From contig NC_052405.1 in the NCBI RefSeq assembly GCF_009389715.1, forward strand, positions 8,721,194-8,785,193: a stretch of DNA of 64,000 nt, in the 5' to 3' direction. The translations under genes were made by a program, and so were the position numbers. Shown in pieces: positions 38,754-48,900 of this stretch (position 1 is the stretch's first letter; each line of letters opens with the position of its first letter). The notes beneath the pieces are model-generated. The model did no database searches, was not told where the DNA came from, and worked only from the letters and a program-made list of their open reading frames with translations. Source of the DNA: Phoenix dactylifera (lineage: Eukaryota; Streptophyta; Magnoliopsida; Arecales; Arecaceae).

Positions 38754-40876
38754 TCAATAAAGGTGATCGACCACAGGTATTCCTCCTTCAAAACCCATCC
38801 ATTCGTCCCATTCGTCCCATTCATCATTAAGTGCTCGTTCGGTGGAGTGACTTTCTTCTTCAAATTGGGCCATTATACTCTGTCAACAATAAATAAGAAG
38901 TGAGTGCAAGAAAAATTTATAAAATTGGTAACTATCAAGTAGAAATCTTCTCTTATTGGGACTAGTTAAAACTACAAGTAAACTTGTAAGAGCGTTCTCC
39001 AAGTTTCTTTCCATTTAATCCACTCATCTAACATAGTAATGATTGGAATTTGGATACTAAATATTGGATGAACTTATATCATTTATTCAAAGAAGCCATT
39101 ATTCTTCCATTGTCCTCTTAACAAGTTATATAGATGTTTTTCTCCCTTAAAAGCCAGGATCTTCTCAAGTTTGGAATTGAAGTAGAATGGTCCACTTTCC
39201 AATCACCTGCTATTCCAATACATGCATAGTGGTCCTTGCTGAATCACCAGCCATTGCGTGATACACGTAAGGCAAGTGTTTTAGAAACAGATCTCTCTAA
39301 TAGAACCCTGAATTAGTGAAGATCGGAATGTTTTCTATGTGAAAAGTTTGTTCAATGCATAGGCAAAACTAAAAAAACTAGAGATTTGAGAAATGCTTGC
39401 CTACTGTGATATGTTTCTGAGCCATGCTATTTTAGTCAAAAGTTAAAATTTTTCTCACTTTCAGGTAATCACCTTTTGTTCTCTTATCCTTTGTTTTGAA
39501 AGAGAAAAAGCTTCTGCGTGGTGGAGTGGAGTTGGAGGATCATTTCATCTCACACTTTCTAAATTCTCAACAACTCACTAAAAGGTATTCATGTAGCAGA
39601 GATCATTAAGCAACAGTCATATAAGAAAAAGAGCTTTGCAAAATGCTTCTCAAAAATATTGACATTAGTACAAGATTTTGTCATTACAGACCTTTTATCC
39701 AGGGGAAAAAGTAAAACATATCGTTATGCAATATACATGATAGTCATTCAAGGCACAATATTTCTATATTTCAATCCTGGTTGCAATATATAAAAGATCA
39801 TTAGATTTATATAATTCTCCATGTATCTAAGTAAGTTATTAGTGCACCACTGGATATACGATGATAGACATGAATTTCAAAACCCGTCATATATTATTGG
39901 TAGATCTAAAAAAATATTAAAAAAAATCTACTCAATTACTATTTTATAAGAAACTTAAAAGAGTGTTGCTTTCAAGCACCATTCCACTCTTTGCTCTCGG
40001 GGATTGATGCGATATATAGAGATTATGGGGTTCACAGGCGGACCTAATATTGACCAACCGATCACCGTCGGTGAGCATTATGAGCAGAGTAGTGCTCGAA
40101 AATTTTTTCGAGACTTAAACCATGTCGAATTTTACAATATCCAAGTCTTTATGTCTCATGTATTTTGTAACCCACTAGCATTGTCCAGGTAAGCACAAGT
40201 TTATAAGTCTATATAACCTAAAATCATTTATTTTCCCGGTTTAGAAAGAAATGACTCAAAAATATCATTTATGACGTCAGCTGCGCATACAAGTTACAAA
40301 CACCTAACGTCCAATCATTGTCCGTGAAATGCATCATGAATGGGTTAGATGGATCCATTTGTTTATTACCTCGTATGCAGATTTGATCTCCCTAAAAGCT
40401 TCCTCCTCTTGGACCCCCTTCTCCCCCCTCATCACATCCGGGTGGTACTGCAAATATTACCATTTATAACCCAAATAATAATTTTTTTAAAAAAAAACTT
40501 ATTTAGGCCCATGCCATAAGTAGGCGAGAAATTTTCGATATATTAAACTCGCAGTAAAGCCTTAATAAAACGTACTAAAAAAATCGAACAAATTTGTACC
40601 GTTTGATCCATTCAGGCAGCTCTTAAGTCCTACGATCGCATCAGTCTAAAAGTTATCCGCGGGTAATTATACCTTCAAGGCCAGGTGTTTGTAGGCGCGC
40701 TTGACGTCGGACTTGGACGCGGACGGCGCCAGCCCCAGGGTGGCGAACTGGCCGGAGAACGGCAGAGATCTCGCTGGAAATCTCACCCATCGCCGACTCT
40801 CCGGCGACCTCGAGAAGAGACCGCCGCCGGCCGATCCGTTCCCAAGTCCCCTCGACGGTGTGGCGGCCTTCTTCAT
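38754..40876 (-). CDS. Short J-domain co-chaperone, plastid J8-like
   Basis: Small type III DnaJ protein. Its J domain would stimulate Hsp70 ATPase activity; a plastid location is inferred from an arginine/serine-rich N-terminus. Three coding exons, read right to left: 40876-40673, 40447-40370 and 38879-38754, all phase 0, giving 135 residues. The J domain begins at ATLGLAPSASKSDVKRAYKH (about 45-64). It continues across the first intron into YHPDVMRG, so HPD is intact, and ends REIKSAYE. The tail has an acidic/tryptophan repeat DEWDEWDEWM followed by GFEGGIPVVDHLY, resembling the C-terminus of Arabidopsis J8-type proteins. The start chosen is the only ATG ahead of the J domain in this GC-rich exon. 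The exact Arabidopsis counterpart is uncertain. Confidence 0.85.
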
Positions 40877-42632
40877 CGCGTCCTCTCCGTTAATTGTCTT
40901 TTGTTCTCGCCTAACGGAGATTATTTAGTATTTAAATGGTTAGGACTTAGGAAAAAGCCTTAAAAAGTTGCTCAAATACACGAAATGCCACTGTGATGGC
41001 CATGGTAGGTTTCATTTGGGGCCGTTGGATTAGTTATTGGCGGCTGGATTGAAGTGGATGGCGACTTTGGGACCGTTTGGTTATAAGGGGTTTTCGACTC
41101 TTTTATTTTTTTTAAGTTTCTTTTGTTGCAAAGAACATTGGGTTTGTCTTTCACGGATAACGACGGATTGACCCCCCATCTAACGCTTGGCCCGGCTCTG
41201 GCCACCTACCGCAAAGTGATGGTGACGTGGAAATCTATCAAGTTAGGTATTTTGAGCCAGAATCTCGATGCTAAATTTGAGGGCGGATACCCTACGATTT
41301 TTGCGATTCCAACAATTGTTTGGTGAGAGTTCCACTTTGAGCTCATTGGGGAATTTCTTTCTAAGTCCGGTAAGATGGCTGAAGATGGATAGTGCAAGCC
41401 AAGGAGGTTATGAATCATGGAGCTTTGTCACATCTTATTATAATTTAAGATTTTATTTGAAAAAGCTAGCCAGAAGATATTATTTAGTACTCATCCGACG
41501 TAGGTCATTTTATACTCATTCTATTTAAGCTCTTGCATCTTCGCTAGGCTAAGAATCCAAATCTATTCGCATTCAAACATAATTATCATAAATCTAATCA
41601 TATAACACTACAATCAATTTGTGGTCAACCCATATGGGCTCATATTGCAATATTCTCTAATTTAGGTATGTTATGAGCTGGCTAAATACTTCACTCAAAA
41701 AAGTTGGCTAGAAGGTGTTATTTAGGTTCCTTAGCCTCTATAAGTATCTAAGATTTATCTAATGCATAGTCGATGTCTGACTAAATATACGTCTATGCAG
41801 ATCCTCAAGCACCCTCTTTTGCCGCCGCCCGGTACATCGCCATCATGGAGGATTCCCTCAAGGTGACTGGTGCATGCTTACATCAGGCAAAGCGAGTGGG
41901 CGAGGGAGATCAAGGTAACGAAGGCAGCAATGAGGGAGCTTGGCGGCGGCAGCAGAGGCTAAGAGCAAGGCCGAGCCGCTAGGGTCAGGTGGAGGTCCAA
42001 CAAAATCAAATCTTTAGTACTTATTGATCTCTCGACATCCGTAGCCAAAACATTCTTAACATTATCATAAGCAATTGCAAGAATGGAAAGATCAATACCA
42101 TGAAGTGCATCTTCTACGATCAAACCTTATTAAAATAACCATATCTGTTATTTGCATGGATTAACCTCTCAGCCCCTCTGCACTAGTTGTCAAGCAAAGG
42201 AAAACCTGGTAGGAGGCAGAAGAAAGGTGCCACTTTTTGCCTAGTAAGGTGAATCTCTATACAATATAATGATAAAAGAAATTTATAGGGGTAATTAATT
42301 CTCCACTCTCCGGATGACTCGGCTATAACAAACCGTCCCTGTTGACCGAAAATGAAACTTTCTGTCCAATAGCTCTCGAAAGTATAATTTCCGGTTCCTG
42401 AGAGGAATAATGTCTCAAGATAATGTGCCGAATATGCCCCGATCCATGCCAACGCTAGTATTTTGAAGGCGGAAAATTGAGACGTTTGGAGTTTCCGTAA
42501 TCCCCAAATTTATATGGAAGATTTGAGGAAAAAAAAAAGGAGCTCCTAGAAAGATTGAGCTTCATACGGGAAGAAACTATATATACAAACTTGCGCATGC
42601 AAACCCAACAAATTATCTGGAACTTGTGGGCT
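40877..42632. other. Intergenic, J-protein promoter and PSA2 3' side
   Basis: About 1.75 kb between two same-strand genes. A GC-rich patch at 41800-41995 and minus-strand frames at 42183-42452 and 41206-41418 match no protein I recognise. No element with clear ends was found. Confidence 0.45.
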
Positions 42633-44119
42633 CTATCTTTCCCCTCTTTGCTCCGGCGTAAGTCCTCCCTTGCCACAATTGGGGCAGCTCTTCATGCCAA
42701 ATCCTTGGCACTCAAAACACCTAAAACAAACACTTCTTAGAGGGGTAGACATCATACTATAGACTATATTTTTGCTATAAATTAAACACAATTTTTTAAG
42801 ATAAAGAAATTAGAAGAAAAATATTTTTAAGAAGGGAAAAAAAAGGAACTTACTTCCATCTTTCAAAAATATTGCCGTTCTTCTTGTTCTTTCCTGTCCC
42901 CTATATATAACAGATGTCGCATAAAAAGATTAGAGAAATGATTGTATCTTCTTATGCTGAACAAGAATAAAAAAATAGATGAATTTTCAGTCATGCAAAC
43001 TCGACTGTGAATTGTCTATTAACCTGCTTCTTTTGTTATTTACTTTTTTGTAAGAAAGAAGAAAAAATGTTCTTCTGTTAGAGCGAAAACAGTTGTGACT
43101 CTAATTTAAAAGACTAGAAGCAGAAATTAGAAAGAAACAATGCAAGCAAATGAGCCATGACCCTAATAATTTTATTCTTTACTCTCAAAATTAAAAGGAG
43201 AGTGTGAGGAAGAAGACCTTGCACCCAGGGCACTCAACTGCACCTTTTCCTCGGCACGTTCGACAACTATTGAAAACCTGTAAAAATACTCTAGTTAGAT
43301 TTGCTTGTGAAGGATGGATGGTGGCATTTTTCCTGCATGTATAGGATTCACATTTGTTATGTTAAGCTATGCCAGAAAAATATAAAGAAAGGGCTTTACC
43401 TGATTGCTAATTCCCTCATCTTTAGCATGAGTGTAAAAAAAGGTTTTACAGAATCTCAAATTGGATAACCCAAAATCTAACTCTTACAGAAAACATCCAT
43501 GTTTTAGCCTGTCAAAGCCTTTGTTTGACTGATATCCTTTTTTTTTTTCTTTACCTTCCTCCTTGTTTCAAGCTCTCTTTTCTCCTCTCATGGCTTGCAT
43601 GGTACAATAAAATGAACTTGTTCTATGAATTCTATAAACAATAAATGAAAATTCTGCAGGAATTCATATATTTCCATTGGGGTCAAGTCGGAGAACTGAA
43701 TTATAAGAAGCAAGGAGAACTCAAAAATATCATGGTACCAATGTCATGATGCCATATACGATGAAAATCAGAAATAAAACCTGATACATTCTAATGAAAG
43801 ATCGGATAAAATTTTTCTTCATGTATTTATCATCGACCGCGCTATTATATTTTTAAAATTTTTATAGTATTAAAGTTTTTTGCATTTGTTTCCTATATAT
43901 ACTCAATGATGCTTTATGGAAATACTTTAGCATCAATCATTCAAACAAGCATGGTAACACAAGTTTGATTGAATATAAAATAAGGTCTATACATACTGCT
44001 TTGATGGGCACACTCCTAGATTTTGATGCTGAAACTGTGGTCTTCCTTGCTTTTGCTTGCCATGCATGAAAATATTTCACAGGATAAGTAGCCAAGGAAG
44101 AGATCATAGCCATCTCCAT
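42633..44119 (-). CDS. PSA2: PSA2, DnaJ-type zinc-finger protein for PSI assembly
   Basis: Photosystem I assembly protein 2 (EDA3), a lumenal thylakoid protein with a DnaJ-like cysteine-rich zinc finger and no J domain. Four coding exons, read right to left: 44119-43997, 43277-43218, 42900-42854, 42720-42633, with consistent phases; 105 residues. The zinc finger has all four CxxC motifs: CRTC, CPGC, CFEC and CPNC. The family-specific segments GTGKNKKNGNIFERWK and GGLTPEQRGER (C-terminus) are present. The first exon (MEMAMISSLATYP...) is a short basic, serine/threonine-rich targeting sequence. The predicted protein is shorter than the roughly 190 residues I recall for Arabidopsis, so an upstream exon or a different first exon may exist. 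A thiol-oxidoreductase role is known for this family (LQY1, BSD2, PSA2). Confidence 0.87.
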
Positions 44120-45386
44120 ATCTTCCTGACTAAAATGAGAAATAATGTGAAGGGAGAAAAACTTTGTACAACATACTCCAACCTCTCCGGCTTGTTCTCT
44201 GTTCTGTATAAAGGAACAGTCCTGAAGAGATTGATATATATGAAACTATGAGGCTAGACAATAAGAAAGTTGGGAGCCACACGTTTGGCTACTCCTGAGT
44301 CGAGACATCATCTCATCCACAAGTAGTTCCGGTATGTTACATGGCGGATCCTTTTTGTTGAACTGCACCAACAGTGGGTGACCCATGGAAATCATCCAAG
44401 ACCACATCACCTTTTTCTTAGGACACAAGTATTGGAAATCATCTCCAATCTCCTCCTTTCCCATGGAAACAGTCTTTTTTTCTTCTTTGATGAAATGGGA
44501 GGGTTTTACCACCCAGATTTATTAGAAAAGATATGTAGGTGAGGGTAATTGGAGACCATAATCCATTATTAGCCCGGTCCAGAAAACCGTGCTTGTAATG
44601 ATGTATTCTATGATACCAACTTCATTAAGACAAATACATACTATTACTTGCTTCTGTTTTTAACTGTTTGATGCATTAAGTATGAAAACTAAATTGACTT
44701 TAATATTAACTTGGCTTATTTGAGATTGTAATCAAACACTTGTTATACTATAATATATGTATTCCTTATGCTCAAGGGACATTTAAGCGCTCCTCGGGAT
44801 GGTAGCAAACCTAACTACTGATTAAGTTGAGAGAGAACAAATATAATCATTTTTTAACACATTAATAATCTCATCATTTTTTATGTTCTGCTTATCTTTT
44901 GATTCTTTTTTAAAAAAATATACAGTCATTTTATTCTTATTATTACACGTTAGAGTGCATGGTCTAGTTTACATAGGTGAAAATAGAAAGTCAATATCTT
45001 AATGGCAAACCATGGGAATCTATGTGAGAAAAATCTAATGATAAGCTTATAATTTTTTTTTAAAAATTCTAATCTTCCTTCTTTTAACGTGGCACTTTAA
45101 CCTTCTATCTTGCTGCTGACCAATGGTCCAACTGATTAGGATACTTTTTCATCGTGAGTCATGTTGACAAAATTCGGAATTTTAAAAAATCATTATTTTC
45201 CTATGATTTTTTAAAAATCATTATTTTTTTTCACCATAACAATAGTCAGCAGCTTGCCATTGGTGAGGTAGTTTTTTTTTTTTAGTGCATAGAACTAATA
45301 TTCACATTCCAAAAGAGGTTTCATATAAATATCCCAAGATTAAACTACTCTCGGTAAACTAATTGCCGATATAAATTCCTGTTTGG
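44120..45386. other. Divergent intergenic region PSA2 / pseudouridine synthase
   Basis: AT-rich. A minus-strand frame at 44246-44512 (88 codons) has no similarity I recognise. TTGCCGATAT at 45363-45372 is a first instance of a word that recurs in the duplicated block that follows. Confidence 0.45.
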
Positions 45387-45944
45387 CACAGGCATTACAT
45401 AAATTCCTGTTTAACAACATATACTTAGAGATAATATTTATGTTATTTGAGGGTTTGCTGCTCAATATGAATTTCTGAGTTTGGTCTGATATCGGCAAAT
45501 ACGTTGCCGATATTACATTGCAATTATATATAATCCCCTGTCAAAAATTACAATTAGCGGATCCCGGCGGGTGCTATTCCAATGTCCGGCGCCTCAAGAA
45601 AACCCTCATAAAACCTACGCACACCCTCTGCGAGTCGTTCGATCTTTTCTCGATGCGCCTGCTCGACACAGGCATTACATAAACCCCCCTTGCAGGGACT
45701 GTTTAACAACATATACTTAGATATAATATTTATGTTAGTTGAGGGGTTTACTGCTCAATATGAATTTCTGAGTTTGGTTTGATATCGGCAACTAAGGTGC
45801 TGATATTACATTGCAATTTATATATAACTCCCTGTCAAAAATTACAATTAGCGGATCCCGGCGGGTGCTTTTGCAATGTCCGGGGCCTCAACTCATAAAA
45901 CCCACGCGCACCCTCTGCGAGTCGTTCGATCTTTTCTCGATGCG
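45387..45944. repeat. Tandem duplication of the 5' region of the pseudouridine synthase gene
   Basis: Copy 1 is 45387-45657 and copy 2 is 45667-45944, head to tail with nine bases between. Both run from CACAGGCATTACATAAA to TCTCGATGCG and match over almost their whole length with scattered substitutions and small indels. Copy 2 adjoins the start codon of the gene at 45948, so the promoter-proximal region and 5' leader were doubled. Each copy has GCGGATCCCGGCGGGTGCT and an ATGTCCGG; in copy 1 that frame soon hits TAA, in copy 2 it opens into the gene. Confidence 0.95.
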
Positions 45945-45947
45945 GCG

Positions 45948-48900
45948 ATGAGCGACGACGGCGGGCGTCCATCTCAAGCGGCGGGATCGCCGGACTCGCA
46001 GCACGACTCGAAGCGATTCCTCGACCCTCCCTTGGATTCCTCGAAGCCGTCGAAGCTTTCGAGATCTATAACGGAAGGCGAGGCGGGTGCAGAGGAGGCG
46101 AAAGATCGGGTAGAAGAGGGGCGCGAGATCATGAGCCAAAACTCTAGAATCCAGAGGTATTTGGTGGCGGTAGAGTACATTGGGACCCGGTTCTCGGGAT
46201 CCCAGAAGCAGCCCACCTGCAGGACCGTCGTCGGCGTTCTTGAGGTATGGGCTCGTCGTCTGGATAAGTTCTTTTTCTTGATCTTTAGAGTTTTCTTGTT
46301 TGATTCCTTTTGGAATAAATTTTGGATGTGCTCATTCTTGTCTCGAGAAATTGGTTGAAAATAGGGATAACACGTGAAACAAATTTCAAGAAGAAAGTAG
46401 CAAACCCTGCATGTATTATTTGATGGAAAAATTATAAAGGAGGCATCTTGTGATAAAAAATTAGTGGAAATATGTGTTAGAATTCAAAAAATTATAAAGG
46501 AGGCGTTTTTTTAGTTTTTTAATCTTTAATGCGGTTTTTCTAGGAAGGAGCTTTCTTTAAGAGAGCCGGCATGATCTTCAAGTTTCCTAATGTTATCTAG
46601 GCACTTGCAGTTATCTAAGATATGCTATTTCAGAAAGTGGATTAAATTCTTCTTCTTCTTCACTTTCTTCTGCTTCATCATCATCTTTTGTCTTATTATA
46701 TTTTTTGTGAAGTGAATTTGTATAATATTAGGAAATGTTGAATACTTAACGAGCATAACAAACATGAAAAATTGTAACTTTTAAATCATGCTGTCATATT
46801 GGTTTATGAATTGACATTTTGGTGTTCAATAAGATACAACTGATACTGGTTTCGTGCAAGTTCATGATACATATATAAGTAAATGTGTACGAATCCATTA
46901 ACATCAGGTCTGTTGTAATTGCAGTCCACGAAATAGAAACTCCCCCTGTCGCTTCATGATAGAGCTGAGCTGTACAATTCCAGGAAAGCTCAAGCAGGTT
47001 TAGTTCATTTGGCTTCGCCTACAAGGTCTGGACATCCCAGTTAGCTGGCTTAGTTTAGCTCACCTGTAATATTAGCTTGATTGCAAGGTTAAATATTGGT
47101 TTTGTTAACTGAACCTTAGAGTAGAGTGGGAATGAGAGTTGGGGCGGACATGAGGTTTAATGAAATGACCGGAGTGCAGCTTGAGATTATTGTCTAGCCA
47201 TAGTGCCATATATGCTTTTTAGAACCCGAGCCTTTGTAAAGACTTGATTTGCAATCAAGAACCTGGTCCATGTGTATACTAGTAAGTTTGTCAATTTGTC
47301 TATTTGTGAAGCAATACTTTAAAAACAAGGCCTAGAATTACTATCACTAAAAGATTTTTTTTATCAAGACATTGTGCCATGAACTGAGACATATGACCTT
47401 CTGAGCTGAGTTATGTTGAACCTAGGAAAATTTAGATTGTCTTGCTTGAATAATGCCCAACACTAAGTGTTATGACTTGCTTGAATGTTAACATCCATAA
47501 CACTTTTCATGTATATGCCCTATTTTTATGAATTTAGACATGCATACATGGATGGGTAGAAAAGGTCGCCTTTTATTCTCATTTTTCAAAATCTCTCCTT
47601 TAGCTGCTGTTAATGTTTGATGTGCATAAGACTTTTTCGACTCAACCGAAGAGTGGTTCTGATTATTGAATTTCTTGTGATTCATGCAGGAGGCTTTTCA
47701 TAAATTTGTTGGACAGCCTGTTTCTATCTTCTGCTCTAGTAGAACAGTAAGTGGTGATACCAAGTTGCACAAAAATTTCAATCTAATCCATGTTTAATAC
47801 CATAATTGTAAAAATTGCTGTTTGCTAATCATATATTTATGTCTTGATTATGTTGAGATATCTGCAATTTGAGAAAAATCGCACTTTTTATTGCATTTTT
47901 AAGCTTTGTTGTCCAATATATCATTTTGCAGTTGTTGCTATCAGTTATATTTATTGATCATCTGGACCTTGTTCTTGTAAATTTGTCCAGTACTTCCTCA
48001 ACTAGGAGAAATCTTTTGTTTTGCACACTTATTCTAATAATCTGTACAAATTGGTCCATTGCAACCTTTCAAAAAAATTGATTTGTGGATTAGAATTTGG
48101 ATAGCCATGATTTAGGCAAGTTGGAAATGTTGATATTGTCTTGAAGAAATTATAATTGCCTTTTGAGCCAATATTTTAATATCAATAACCTATCATCTCT
48201 TTATATAACAAACCATTAGGACATTGTTGACTCTTATTAGAGGTCAAAACATCTTGAATAGTAAGCATTTTTAAATTCATTTGTGTTATTTCTATCATCA
48301 TTTTTACTCTCCTTCATTCTCTTTGAGTTGAACTGGAGATTCCTCCTAACATGGGCAGTCTATAGCCCTTGGTCACTGTACGTCATGTCTCATATCAAGC
48401 TCTTTTTGTATTGTAATTTGCCATAGACTATTGTGATAAGAGTCCTTTTAGTTTTGGAAATTGTTAACCTTGTCTAGTTAGTCCACTAAAATCATGTGCA
48501 AAATGGAACCTCAAATAAACTTGCATCTATTTTAATCGAGCTTGCATGCGAGTTCAGAGCTAACCTGTTTTGATGGATCTAAACCTGAATCAGCTATTGG
48601 GCACCTTAAAGTTCAAACCTGAGATGCTATTAGCTTTTGTTATCACAAGTTCTATGATTTATGTTCTGATCAAATATATTGCAGATCAAGTTCTGGACTT
48701 ATGCAAAACTTGCCTCTGAATATATTAAGGAAAAATGCTGTCAAGATCACTTGAAACCATCATATTGGAAGTTTTGGCTTAAAATGCTTCTAAGCTTGGT
48801 TTCATATACCTAGCTACCTGCACGGTTAATTGTAAATTTGGATTTGTTTCTAACTGAGATTGCAAAACCCATGCTCAGTTTCTGCACATGGATTGTTCCA

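Noticed and set aside
44246-44512. An 88-codon minus-strand frame as an upstream PSA2 exon
   Set aside because: Its sequence does not look like a transit peptide or PSA2, and the exon starting at 44119 has its own ATG and good donor.
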